Assembly: GCA_963921425.1 (NCBI GenBank)
Contig: OY992834.1
Span: 21,775,923-21,839,922, forward strand
DNA length: 64,000 nucleotides
Source: Dryas octopetala
Lineage: Eukaryota; Streptophyta; Magnoliopsida; Rosales; Rosaceae
Direction: 5' to 3'
Shown: positions 1 to 11,272 of the stretch, one piece after another
Position numbering within the stretch: the stretch's first letter is position 1
How the letters are laid out: each line of letters opens with the position of its first letter
Made by a program: the position numbers and the translations under genes
Notes under the pieces: generated by a model
What the model was told of the DNA's origin: nothing
Seen by the model: only the letters and a program-made list of their open reading frames with translations
Database searches by the model: none

Positions 1-502
1 GACTTTATTAAAATGAACTTAAGTAGAAACAAAATAGGAGTTCAGGAATTGAGCCGTTACTCGGTTCCTGAACAAAAGAATCTGACATGACTGTCTGCCT
101 CGGGGTGCGGGGTCATGTTAGATCAAAAACCCAGTAAATGCAGAGATTGGTCTTAGTAGACTGGTTTTTGAAATTTTCTGGGAACATGACTAAAATGAAA
201 GGTCATGCTGAAATTTTGTCAAAAATTACTTATATGGGCACATCGTAGGGCATTAACTTATCAACTTCCAAGACTTTATTAAAATGAACTTGAGTAGAAA
301 CAAAAAAGGAGTTCAGGAATTGAGCCGTTACTCGGTTCCTGAACAAAAGAATCTGACATGACTGTCTGCCTCGAGGTGCGGGGTCATGTTAGATCAAAAA
401 CCCAGTAAATGCAGAGATTGGTCTTAGTAGACTGGTTTTTTAAATTTTCTGGGAACATGACTGAAATGAAAGGTCATGCTGAAATTCTGTCAAAAATTAC
501 TT
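1..502. repeat. Direct duplication, 271-bp period
   Basis: Bases 1-231 and 272-502 are nearly identical, each starting GACTTTATTAAAATGAACTT and ending in AAAATTACTT. They are joined by about 40 bp of unrelated sequence, giving a 271-bp period. The left copy touches the window edge, so more copies may lie outside. No protein is encoded. The position upstream of a gypsy integrase suggests LTR or untranslated subrepeats, but that link is inference. Confidence 0.85.
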
Positions 503-1629
503 TTGACTGAATTATTGTCGGACTTGGACTTTCTAGTTACCCAGAGAAGAAGTCAGGACTTTGGTGCTGTTGGACCACATCATCAGGTTAAGCTTGGACT
601 CCAGGTAGAGGGAATCCTCACACCCTGTCTATAGGACTTTTTATTGTGTGTATGTATGATAATAAATATTGTTGCGTGCAAAAATGCATTGTTTTTGCTT
701 CTCATATCGTATGGATTTTTGTGTGTTAACTGATTAATGATTTGAGAGTAAAAGGTTGTATTTTTATAACCTTAGGTTCGATTCCCTAAACTTTCGGAAG
801 AGATTTGTACGGACGAACTAGTCAAATGTCCGATAGGGAGGCTAGCTTATGAGGTACTAATCAAAGATGGCTACTCTCGCTACGGTACCAAACTTTTGCT
901 TGGTAAGCATAGTTGTTCATTAATGTGTTCGATCATCAGGTAAGTTTCAATTATTGAGTACTTACAAAACGTTTGCGAAAGACTATATGTTCATACTCAA
1001 AGATTGTGGAAATTCAACTATCATTATTGTTGCTGGTTTTTGTGCTGAATCTTTTCCAATTGTTTTTCTCTTCCAGCCATATATTTATATGTTTATTTTA
1101 ACCTACTATTTTCAAACCTAGCCAGGGTCCCCCGAGGGGAAGCTATGAACGTATGTACCTGCTTTCTTGTAGCTGTTCCTAGGTTTGACAATCTTGATTG
1201 ATCAGTTTGGGCGTGACACTCCTACATCTTGGTTGGTTTCCGCAAGGTCTCTAGATCCTTTACCATGTTCTTTTGCTACTACCATTGAAACCTTGCTTTC
1301 TTTTCTGTTGTTGTCATTTTCTTTCCGTTAAAGTTGTAATGTATTTCAAACATCTGTACTGTGTTGGTTGGGGTCTTTTGTAAAATTTCGTTTAAGGTCT
1401 TTTGTGAACTCGTCACCCTAACGGGTTGGCTTTTTAATATAAACTAGTTTGAAGTGTGTTTAATTATATCAAATCATGTGTGCAATTTATCTCTGATCCA
1501 ACTCGTATTCTATCAAACAAAGGGCTTAACTCGTTTTAAGAAATTTTGGGATTATAACGCTCGAGATACGAGTATTATATTCTTGGGAATTCTTAAGACG
1601 GGTGCCGCTATGGCGATCTCAGATTGGGA
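503..1629. other. Non-coding stretch, possible LTR remnant
   Basis: No convincing reading frame is present. The segment holds a tRNA B-box-like string at about 774-787 without a convincing A box. It also has a phrase near 1210 (GGGCGTGACA) of a kind often seen near gypsy LTR edges. No matching second LTR is visible in the window. Confidence 0.3.
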
Positions 1630-2536
1630 CGTTACAGCTATCCACCCGCTTGGCCTTTTGCAACCTTTGCCCATACCGGAAGAGGGATGGTTAGATATCT
1701 CAATGGATTATATTGAAGGCTTACCTCCTTTCGCTGGTAAAACTATGATTTTGTGGTAGTGGATAGATTGACAAAGTATGGCCATTTCATTGCTTTGGCC
1801 CATTCTTTTTCTACCAAACAAGCTTCATAGGTGTTTGTTAAAGAAATTTTTTGTCTGCATGGTTTGCCCCGTACAATTGTCAGTGATCGTGATCCCATAT
1901 TCCTTAGCAACTTATGGGATTCTTTCTTCAAAATGCAAGGAACTCAGCTATGTCACAGCACGGCTTACCATCCTCAATTCGATGGGCAGACAGAAGTGCT
2001 CAGTCGTATTCTTGAACATTATTTGCGCTATTATGTAGGTGACAAACCTTCTTCCTGGTTATTAGGTCTCCCTTGGGCTGAATGGTGGTATAATACCACC
2101 TACCATTCTGCTATTAAAATGACCCCATTTGAGGCGTTATATGGACGCCCTCCTCCTTCCATTACTGCTTATTTACCAGGCTCAACAACGGTGCATCAGG
2201 TTGATATGGCTTTAAGAGATCGAGATGCCTTATTGCGTCTTTCCAAGTCTCACTTGCAGCTTGCTCAGTCGTGCATGAAAAGTTATGCTGATAAGCATCG
2301 TACTGAGTGAACTTTTGAGGTGGGAGATTGGGTTTACCTTAAGCTGCAACCGTATCGCCAGCAATCCATTCATGCACGCCATTGTCATAAGCTTACACCA
2401 CGCTACTATGGTCCTTTTTAGGTGCTTGCTAAAATTGGGACAGTCGCCTATCGTCTTCAATTGCCTCCGATGTCAAAAATTTACCTTGTCTTTCATGTTT
2501 CTCTTCTCAAGCTTCGATCTTGGTATGTTCTTGCTT
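1630..2536 (+). pseudogene. Ty3/gypsy integrase remnant
   Basis: This is the integrase part of a gypsy polyprotein, which would insert retrotransposon cDNA into the genome. The core reads in order: LPIPEEGW, then SMDYIEGLP (Asp codon at 1706), VSDRDPIF (Asp codon at 1885) and DGQTEV (Glu codon at 1993). The last two are 35 residues apart, the classic DDE spacing. Past the core come NTTYHSAIKMTPFEALYGRPPP and, in the C-terminal domain, GPF, VAYRLQLPP and VFHVSLLKLR. The gene is dead: there is a frameshift near 1750, an in-frame TAG at 1828-1830, a TGA at about 2308 and a TAG near 2420. Reverse transcriptase and protease are not in the window, so this is an element fragment. Confidence 0.9.
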
Positions 2537-2620
2537 AAGATTAGTGAGTGTATGTCGATGTTGAAGACCAATGTGGTGCTGCCACTTGCCCAAAGTGTTA
2601 GGCCCTATTTTGGGGTGTGA

Positions 2621-4480
2621 CATACTCGATTAAATGAGTTTCACTTATAGATTATTTAAAATGTCTAAAATATCTCTGCTACGTCATATTTTTACTAATA
2701 ATTTAAATCTGATTAATAATTTAGACCCAATTATAATGAAAGTACATGACTAAACTTTCCAAAATTAAAAAAACTGAACCAAAGTAGAAATTTGGTTAAA
2801 GTATAGGAACCAAAAATGTACTTTGGCAAAGCTAATTTTATAACATTTAGCATAAAGCTTTTACCATTTGTACATGCTTTAAAGACTTTGATCTACAAGG
2901 TCTCAACATCGCCATCGTAACTCAATGTCGGGAAAGATCTATATGCGTCGCCGATGTGCTCTCCCACAATTCAACTGCTCATTTATCAAACGCCAAGCAC
3001 CGACCATCGTCCAAACCCAAAAATGATCATGGCACAAACAAACATGATGGGTCAATTGGTTGAAAAAGAAAAGAAAATTACTAACTGAACTTATTTGAAT
3101 AAACCCATTTCAGATTTGATGTCTTCTCAATTGATCAAATCCTTCACTTCAAAAGAAAAGACAGGGAATGAGAGAGGAGGAGAAGAAGAAAAGAGAGAGA
3201 TATAGAGAGAGGAGGAGAAAGAGAAAAAGGGAAAGTAGGGAAGAGTGTTGGCCGGCCGGAGTTGGGGGCAGGCGTTGCTGGTGTTGGGAAGGGGTCCTAC
3301 AGTTGGGCACTTGAGTTTGATGAATTTTTTATTTTTTACTATTAAATAATTAATCTTAATTAAGTATACTTAAATCTTAATTAAGTATATTTTTTATGTG
3401 GTATAATGAAAGTTGACGATAAACGTTAACTAGGCATGCATCGAGCCTTGTGCAAACATTTAAAATAGAACCAAGTGGGGAGAGGAAATAGAGGAGTAAT
3501 TATATATTGAAGTTTAACTAGTGGAATAACAGATTCGCTCTTGAAACTTACAATAATTGAACTGTTGTGAGAAGTAAATATGTCATTTAACATGCCCATC
3601 CAAAGGGACAAGACAAAGGCCGTCCTCAACTCTCGAGAACCAATCATCATGTGTTTGACAGCACTCTACAACGCAGCATCTGAAGTGAGAGCCATGTCTG
3701 AAATGAAAGAAAGTTCGTCCCAAAACAATGTATTGTGAACTCTCCTTTCTATCTAGTTTTTCTCCAGATGCGCCATGTTTCCTTCTCTTTTCATGAATAT
3801 CTTCTGCATAATTCTCGATAGGTCCTTTTATCAAAGTGTGAAAGAAACGGCAGCAACGCCGCAGTGAAGATGCGATTGCTCATTAAGGATACCGGCTGAC
3901 TGGATTACTTCAAATTGATGGGTTTGCATGTTATGTTCTGATACTCTTTTCCTTCTTCATAATTTCTTTAATGGTACTCTCTTCTCTTCCTTTAAACCTC
4001 CTTTCGTGCATATTAATTCAGGTTAGCGTTTTGGGCCAAGTTTTTAAGATCTTTGGTCAATCAGTTAGATTGCTCGATCTGTATAATTTTTTTTTTGAAT
4101 TAATTATTATGGACTACATATTAGTTATTGTTTATAACCTCTATTATCATTATTTATAGCCTTATAGGCTTAATTATCGATTTATGACCTAAAACTATAA
4201 CTCATTTTTACATGGTCATTTAAAGTTTTTTTGTCTCAGATTACCACCTGTAACTTACATCTGTTTCTTATTTTACTTTCTTCCGTCAATAATTCCGTTA
4301 AAAATGATGATTACGTGACATGAAGATCTAGTGAGTTTGAAGCATGTGGCCCGCAAAAGAAGAATATGCCGTTGAGCTTTTGTACGATGTGACCTACAAA
4401 GTAAGAATGAGACATTGAGTGTGTTTGGTTAATAAAAAATAATGTTAGTATATGTTAATTAATGGACTTTTTTTTTTTGG
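2621..4480. other. AT-rich intergenic DNA
   Basis: I recognise no gene. There is a GA-rich run at about 3,160-3,240 and alternating AT-rich sequence around it. The short open frames on the minus strand (3,426-3,834) match no family I know. Confidence 0.4.
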
Positions 4481-4680
4481 GTGTCCGCATTAGGGGGTGG
4501 GGTTAGGGATGGCAAGAATCCCTGCGGGGGACCCAATCCGATTAAAACCCTAATGGGGGAGATAAATGGGGCTGGGTTCGGATTCGGGGATTTAGGCGGG
4601 GACCCGAGTCGGGGGCAGGGCGGGTATGGTTTTAGCTCCCCCGACCCGGAACCCGCCCCGTTTACACCAAATATATATAA
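4481..4680. repeat. GC-rich GGGGACCC-type repeat block
   Basis: About 190 bases of G/C-rich sequence, with repeated GGGGACCC and CCCGACCC words, interrupt AT-rich DNA. Its composition is quite unlike its neighbours. It lies directly downstream, on the minus strand, of the tRNA-like head at 4,703-4,772 and may be the body of that SINE. The open frame across it looks compositional rather than coding. Confidence 0.45.
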
Positions 4681-4702
4681 CTAAAATTTTAATATTGAAA
4701 GT

Positions 4703-4772
4703 GTCATGCAGGGGATCGAACTTGGCACCTCAAATTCTCTCCCGCAGCTCCTTACCATCAGACCAACAAGTT
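4703..4772 (-). mobile_element. tRNA-derived SINE head (Pol III boxes)
   Basis: Read on the minus strand, the segment has an A-box-like TGGTCTGATGG and, about 40 bases on, a B-box-like AGTTCGATCCC. The spacing fits a tRNA-type internal Pol III promoter. No acceptor stem or CCA-compatible end is visible, so it is not a functional tRNA. A SINE head is the simplest reading. The element end and its target duplication were not found. Confidence 0.5.
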
Positions 4773-4860
4773 ATTATGAGTGCACTATCCTAATTTATAT
4801 ATTTATGCACAATTTAGATAATAAAACACCTTATACCCTATACTGTCTCTAACTCTCTAA

Positions 4861-4885
4861 GGCCATGTTTGTTTCACCGTGCTAG
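4861..4885 (+). repeat. Harbinger 1 left terminal inverted repeat
   Basis: Starts GGCCATGTTTGTTTCACCG directly after the TAA target duplication. It pairs imperfectly with the right end at 10,730-10,754. Confidence 0.88.
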
Positions 4886-5473
4886 CTAGTGCTAGCTAGG
4901 ATAGTGTTAACTAACACCCTTATCCCATGTTTGGTTGTTACCATTCTAATTTTAAGTTGGACTATGGAGTCCGGCCCAACCCAAAAAATGAGCTTAGCCC
5001 TTCTTACATAGCACCGTGTAAACACACCTCGCTGTGTAAGCTCCTTCTTACATAGCACCTGATCTGCTTAGCCATTCGACAGTCGACGCTCGCCAATACT
5101 TCATCGTCTTCTTCAAATTTCCTCTGCTTCAAATCTCACAAGGTCAGCTCTCTCTCTTTCTGTCATTTTATTTCCTGATGACTCTTATCTTTTGCTTTTG
5201 ATTCTTTTCTTTTCTTTTCACTTTACTTGATGTGTTGGTTCTTTGTTTTTGCTTTCTTTTATTTCAGATTTGGGGTTTTTTTGTTGTTTTGATGGCTTGA
5301 TCTATTGGGTTTTTCTACATATATTTTGGGTTTTTTTTTGAGTAATTTTGTGGGTTTTTTCTGCATTTTTTATTAGGTAATTTTGTGGGTTTTTTTCTGC
5401 ATATTTTTTGGGTTTTTTTTTCGGGAGCAGAAACCTTGGATCAGTAGTTGTGAGTTTTGTGAAGGAGAGTCTT

Positions 5474-5496
5474 CTCTTTCTCTGTCTCTGTTTCTA

Positions 5497-5578
<82 letters not shown>

Positions 5579-5580
5579 TC
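5474..5580. repeat. TC microsatellite in Harbinger leader
   Basis: An almost pure (TC)n run, preceded by TCTGTC-type variants, lies in the untranslated leader. The reading frames across it encode only Leu-Ser or Arg-Glu runs and are artefacts of the repeat. Confidence 0.95.
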
Positions 5581-6751
5581 TCTGTGCGTGTGTGTTTGTG
5601 CTTTAATATGCTTGCCTTCAAGTCAGAACTTGAGTTGGTTGTGAGTCAAGCTTATTATATAGAATTGCAGCTGAGTGTTACTTTTGTGCTGGTGGTTGGC
5701 AAAAATAAATATTGTCTCTTTGTGTTTCTTGTTGGAGAATTGATTGTGACCTCCCAGTTCAATGGTCGTTGATATAATTGGATTGTTCTTTGAATATGTA
5801 GTTTATTGTATTGAAATTTACCATGTTATTTATGTAGATGAAATTAAGATCAGTTTTCTGTGCTTAATGACCTGATCACCTTTACCTTAATAATCCAAAC
5901 TTTTCCCATGGTGTGGTTGGATCTAAATTACATAAGTCAACATTTAATGAATGGAAGCTGGTTAGTTTGTAGTTTTGGAACAATAATATTTCTAGAGTTG
6001 TAAATGGAATAGAACAATAACATTTAATTTTGCTGACTGTTTTATTTGGTAGAGAATCAACGTACTGTTCTTGTCCCCTAAACATAGTTTTTAGTATATA
6101 TATATGTGTGTGTGTGTGTGTACAATGAAAGACAAATTCTATAGGGGAAATTTGTTTGACAGTGACTTTATGTTGGATCCATTATCATTTATCAAACTTT
6201 AAACTAAAATTTGATGGCGAAAGTGTGGTTTTTTTCTTTAGAAAGAGACCATAAATATGCTTGAGGTCATTGAGATAATGAGATTGAGTCATTGTAGAGA
6301 TGCATTCTGGTAAGAGGATGAGCTCAATGCTTTCATGAGTAGAATAATTATTGATTTCACTTTATTCTTGTAAATTTATATAAAATTATTTGTCTCACAT
6401 CTTCACTAAAGCGGATTCTAAGTGTTATACTAATGTGGTATAAAAGATACGGTATGTCTAATATTACTCTCTATTTTACCTGTAAATCAAGTGCCACTTT
6501 GTTAACATAGTGGAAAGAAAGAGGCCACAATTAAAGACTGAAAAAACGCTTGTTTTTTAATAAATGTCTATTGCATGTGCTAGAGTTTTATAACTCTAGT
6601 GATACAATAACATGTATTTGCACGTCCATATGTAGGAGATTGGTTTTTCTTGTTAATATTTTTGTATTTGATAATCTTAGTATTGTATGTTGCTTCTTTC
6701 TTTCTTTTAAATTGTATTAGTAATAATATGTCTATTTTATAATTCTTAGAT

Positions 6752-8125
6752 ATGGATCGAAGAAAGATTTTATTGATCTTATTATTGGAGCTATGGCATT
6801 TAGAAACGATGTGTGCTTGTGCACTACTTGTGATGATGATGTTAAAAAATAGACGGAGATGTATTGAAAGACATGCCTTGGACAATCGTTCTTTGGTTAG
6901 ACATGAGACTCGTTTGCGTTATCTAAATAGCATAATAGGCAATAGTGACATAGAGTGTGTGAATGAATTGAGAATGGATAGAAGAACTTTTGGTCTATTA
7001 TGTGAATTGCTTCGTAATGATGGAAGGGTAAAGAATGATGGTTTGGTGTCTGTGGAGGAGCAAGTGTGTATGTTCTTACATGTACTTGCACATCATGTTA
7101 AGAATCGTACTATTAGTGGTAGATTTTTCCGGTCAGGAGAGACTATTAGTAGGTACTTCAACTCTGTGCTGCAAGGAGTTTTGCGATTACAAGGTAGTCT
7201 ATTGAAAATACCGGACCCTGTGCATGATAATAGCACAAATCCTAGATGGAAATGGTTTAAGGTATGTTCATACAACAATCTCCCCAAAGTTTAACTAGTG
7301 TTTGACCTTTTTTTTACAATTTAATTGTTGAAGCTTACAATTTTATTCTTTTAGAATTGCTTGGGAGCATTAGATGGCACTTACATTAAAGTGCGTGTAG
7401 CTGAAGTTGACAAGCCAAGATACCGAACAAGAAAAGGTGAAATTGCAACAAATGTGTTAGGTGTATGTTCACGGGACATGCAATTCATATTTGTGTTACC
7501 GGGTTGGGAGGGCTCCGCATCTGATTCTAGAGTACTTCGTGATGCAATAACTAGGCCTAATGGGTTAAAAGTTCCCACTGGTAAGGCTATTAGCCGGCCT
7601 GACATTTATATCCGATATTTTAAAGTATTGCCACACTAATAATAATTGTTGCTGTGGTTGTTAGGATATTATTACCTTGTAGATGGCGGTTACACAAATG
7701 GTGAGGGATTTCTTGCACCTTATAGAGGAACAAGATATCATTTATCAGAATGGAGGGAGGGAAGTACACCAACAAATCATGAGGAGTTTTTTAATATGAA
7801 ACATTCATCTGCAAGGAACGTAATAGAACGTTGTTTTGGCTTGATAAAAGCTAGGTGGGCCATACTGAGGAGTCCATCTTTTTATCCAATAAAGACACAA
7901 TGTCGAATAATTACGGCTTGTTGTCTTCTACATAATCTTATTAGGAGGGAGATGTCTACAGATCCAATGGATGATGAATTAAATGAATTTGAAGATGCAG
8001 AAAACATGGTAGAAGGTGATATGCTTGGTACCATTGGAGCATCTGATCAATGGACTACATGGAGAGATGACTTGGCCCAACAAATGTACAATGAGTGGAG
8101 GGGAAATAGGCACCACCAGCCTTAG
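6752..8125 (+). CDS. PIF/Harbinger DDE transposase (3 exons)
   Basis: This nuclear transposase cuts and re-inserts the element. Exons are 6,752-7,261, 7,355-7,580 and 7,665-8,125. Both introns are GT-AG, and splicing gives an open 398-residue protein, a usual length for the family. The N-terminal half holds a helix-turn-helix-like region (about 70-150). The catalytic triad is complete: Asp177 in GALDGTYIK, Asp252 in YYLVDGGY and Glu300 in RNVIERCFG. The 47 residues between the last two match the Harbinger DD47E pattern. Other family marks are [11 protein letters not shown] and [18 protein letters not shown] acceptor-like site just before the start ATG suggests an upstream leader intron. The SANT partner gene follows 256 bp downstream on the same strand. 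Exon borders are my own reading. Confidence 0.93.
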
Positions 8126-8130
8126 ATTTT

Positions 8131-8323
8131 GATTTGGATTTAAACTTTAACTATGTATTTGCTAATGTGATTTAGGTGTAAACTTTAACTATGTATTTGT
8201 TTATATGATTTAGGTGTAAACTTAACTATGTATTTTCTTATGTGATTTGGGTGTAGACTTGTGACAAATTTAACTATATATTTGCTTATTTAAATTGAGT
8301 TTAAATTTAACTATGTATTTATA
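8131..8323. repeat. 38-bp tandem repeat after transposase
   Basis: Four to five degenerate units built on GATTTAGGTGTAAACTTTAA and ACTATGTATTT start at 8,131, 8,169, 8,207 and 8,244. The array fills most of the gap between the transposase stop and the SANT gene, so it probably lies in the 3' UTR or spacer. Confidence 0.88.
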
Positions 8324-8381
8324 TTTGCATAATGCTATTTTTATCATTTTCTTAGCATATGTTATATATTGCCTTGCAATA

Positions 8382-9746
8382 ATGGAAGCTGGTGGTGGCA
8401 ATGCTGGTGGTAGCAAGAAAGGTACCAGGCGGATATGGTCAAAATTTGAAGAGGATGCATTGCTAAAAATTATAGAGGATTTTGTCGCTCGAGGCCATCG
8501 TTGTGATACAGGTAGTTTCAAATCTGGTACAATGGTCCAAATTGAGAAAGCCTTGGATGAATTATGCCCTACTTCTAAGCTAAAGGCATTTCCACACATT
8601 GAGTCAAAAACCAAAAAATGGAAAAAAGATTATAGCATAGTTTTTGACATGATTAACACAAGTGGATTTGCATGGAATGATGCTAAGAAGTGCATTGAGG
8701 TCGACAGTGACGATGCATGGCAGACTTATGTGCAGGTACTTGTACTCACTTATGTTGCTAATATGCCTCTACTTATTATTTCTTATAAAACAACCAAGGG
8801 AGAGCATAAGGTAGCAGTAGCAATTTAAATTTTTTTTTTCAAGTTCAGGCAATCTGCAAGACAGTGACTGATATCTATATTATTTATGATTAATTATAAC
8901 ATACATTTTCTTATATGCCTCAACAGCAGTAGCATTTAATTGTTTAATAGATTTGTGGCTGGGAAAACACCCAGGTAGAAAGTGAAAACGCCAATTTGTT
9001 ATGAGAAATATATATTCAAAGTTAGTTTTTATTTTTGCTACTGAATATTTGGGTGCTTCAATGCATTAATCTATGACTCAATTGCTATGTTATTCCTCAC
9101 GTACTACACTAGGAAAGGTGAACATTAATAGCACCACCAGATATAGATTGATAAAATCTAATTATTGAATAATTGAATTGCATTTTATTGTTGATTTCCT
9201 TATTTAATGTAGAAAAACAAAGATGCGGAAGGATGGAGAAACAAACCTTTTCCACTTTTTGAAAGGTTTGCTAATATATATGGAAAGGATCGTGCTACTG
9301 GTCGAGGATCGGAAGCCCCTATTGAGATGATGGAGGAGCAAAGCCATAAGGAGGTTAGTGAAAGTGAACTTGGAGCTGAGAATGATGTATCTCCCATTTC
9401 AATGAATCAAGAAAGTAGTCAGTCTCATAACAGTCAAAGAAAGAGGAAAAGAGCAACTGGAAACTCAAGTGATGGAACATATAGCATAGTTCTTGCATTA
9501 GAAAAATTATTTGCAGAATCTGGAAAAAGAATGCAAGCTGTAACTGATGCTATAATACGAGGTAATGAAGATCGTAGTGATATTGCTAATGAACTCAAAA
9601 ATATGGGGCTTTCAGCTTTGGAACAGATTGATGCCATGAGCATCATTTTGGACAAACCCCAAACTATATCATTGTTCAAGTCATTGGGGGATGATGTCAA
9701 AGAAGTGTTTGTTCGTAGGTTGCTAAGTGACAATGCTAGAGGATGA
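8382..9746 (+). CDS. Harbinger SANT/trihelix-like partner protein (2 exons)
   Basis: This is the second protein of PIF/Harbinger elements. In known systems it binds DNA and helps the transposase reach the nucleus and the element ends. Exons are 8,382-8,735 and 9,213-9,746, joined by a phase-0 GT-AG intron, giving 295 residues. The N-terminal third is a Myb/SANT-like domain of the plant transposon type: RRIWSKFEEDALLKIIEDFV, then IESKTKKWKKDY and GFAWNDAKKCIEV. The exon 2 start (GWRNKPFPLFERFANIYGKD) continues the family signature. Next come a Ser-rich stretch with the basic cluster QRKRKRA, a likely nuclear signal, and a helical C-terminus. An ATG 87 bases upstream is also in frame, but it would add only a hydrophobic leader and is less likely. 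Confidence 0.9.
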
Positions 9747-9900
9747 CATGTGGTAATATGTAGTCTTGATTGTGGGTGTTTCTCATGGTTATTTTGTGGA
9801 CTATATTCAGTCAAGACATCATCTTCTTTGTAGTTTATTAATTAGGACATGAACTTTGGATGTTGATTATGAACTGATGAACTTTGTAGTTTCTTCATTG

Positions 9901-10060
9901 GGTTTTTTTTTTTTTTTTTTCTGGGTTTTGATCTATTTTGTTTGGTTGTCGAATTACAAGCAGAGGCACCTTAATTGATCTATCTTGTTTGGTTGTCAAA
10001 TTACAAGCAGAGGCACCTTCTAGGTTTTGATCTATCTTGTTTGATCTAACTTATGAACTT
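9901..10060. repeat. Degenerate short repeats near Harbinger 1 3' end
   Basis: A poly-T run at 9,902-9,920 is followed by two close copies of a segment containing GATCTATCTTGTTTGGTTGTC and ACAAGCAGAGGCACCTT. There is no coding content. Confidence 0.75.
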
Positions 10061-10729
10061 TGTTATTTTTCTTCTTTAAATCTCTGAAAGATCCCTGTCA
10101 TGAAGGAAAAAGGGAAGCCAAGGAATTAGAGCTGCACACATAACCACATATGATGTGCACTCTTGAGTATGCCAAAATTGGTACATGACCACATACTATT
10201 TCAATACAAAGCCTGCTCCTAGAAAAGAATTTCAACTTATGGAGCATCTCAATAGAAATTGATTGTGCATAGGACCCTACAGCACTTAAGACCCTGTTTA
10301 GAGTTCAACCATACACGATCATGGAGGTTTTAACATGAAAAAGAGTAAAAAGATATTTTGTATTTTTTACTTTGTGATGCATAACGGTGGTTAATTAACA
10401 TTGCCAAAACAGTTGCATAATCCTTCAAACTATTTCAAAAAGTGAATTGTCATTGGATAAAATGTATTTATTTAATAAACAAATACATAAAGTACATTAT
10501 TTTAGGTATTGAAATTATATTTTAAAAAATAAATAATTAAATTGTTTTTATTAATTTAAAAATTAAAATAATTATAGTTTAGTCCGGCCATGCACCAAAC
10601 ACAAGACAGTGCTATTTAGCTTATCCAGCTTCATAATCCGACACAGCACCAAACATAGGATAACATTTAATCCAGCTTACTCCAGTCCAACACAGTCCAG
10701 CTTAATACCTAAAAATAATCCAGTCCAAC

Positions 10730-10754
10730 ACAGTCCGGCGTAACAAACGGAGCC
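10730..10754 (-). repeat. Harbinger 1 right terminal inverted repeat
   Basis: Ends CGGCGTAACAAACGGAGCC just before the TAA duplication at 10,755-10,757. It is the imperfect inverse of the left end. Confidence 0.88.
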
Positions 10755-10807
10755 TAAGACCCTAAGCCCATGTTTGGTGAGAGTGGGATTAAAAAAAGAG
10801 AGGCTTA

Positions 10808-10834
10808 GGCCCCGTTTGGTATCCAATTCAAAAA
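10808..10834 (+). repeat. Harbinger 2 left terminal inverted repeat
   Basis: Begins GGCCCCGTTTGGTATCCAAT right after TTA. It matches the inverse of 16,764-16,790 with a few mismatches. Confidence 0.92.
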
Positions 10835-11272
10835 AAAAAAAATTCAAAAACATGGATCCATTTTTAAAATATGAGATTTTAAATTCAGTTTTAAAAATTT
10901 GAAAACTTGTTTGGTATAGAACTTAAAAACTGTTTTTAAATTTTAAAATATTTGAAAACTTGTTTGGTTGATATTTTTTAAAATAATATTTTTTTTTCCA
11001 ATATGTTGTTTGTATAAGGATTTAAACTTAAAGTTTGAACTCAAGACTCAATACCCAACTCTCGAGATCCGAGATCCAAGAACTGGGGCCCGGGATCCCA
11101 CACCTGAGACCCGAGACTCTATACACAAGGTCCGTAACCTAAGATCGATAATAAAATTTCATAGCACAAATTCAAGAATCATTCAAAATAATATAGAGTT
11201 TACTTCAAATTAACACAAATTAAGAATCATTCAAACATCCAAGATAACAAAAAGTTCAATTTAACACAAATT

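Larger units (their letters stand above)
4861..10754 (+). mobile_element. Complete PIF/Harbinger transposon 1
   Basis: The 5,894-bp element is flanked by TAA at 4,858-4,860 and TAA at 10,755-10,757, the 3-bp duplication typical of PIF/Harbinger. The left end reads GGCCATGTTTGTTTCACCG. The reverse complement of the right end reads GGCTCCGTTTGTTACGCCG, giving an imperfect terminal inverted repeat. Inside, both on the plus strand, lie the two genes expected of an autonomous member: a DDE transposase (6,752-8,125) and a SANT/trihelix-like gene (8,382-9,746). Both are free of stops once spliced. A long leader (4,861-6,751) carries a TC microsatellite and may hold a promoter and a 5' UTR intron. 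It looks autonomous; activity is not shown. Confidence 0.93.

Noticed and set aside
774..787. tRNA B-box-like GGTTCGATTCCC
   Set aside because: No A box or cloverleaf could be fitted upstream, so no tRNA or SINE call.
3583..3834. Minus-strand frame with several Cys and His
   Set aside because: The Cys/His pattern fits no zinc-finger spacing I recognise, and it has no splice or homologous context.
5373..5772. Open frames across the TC run on both strands
   Set aside because: They translate to Leu-Ser or Arg-Glu repeats created by the microsatellite.
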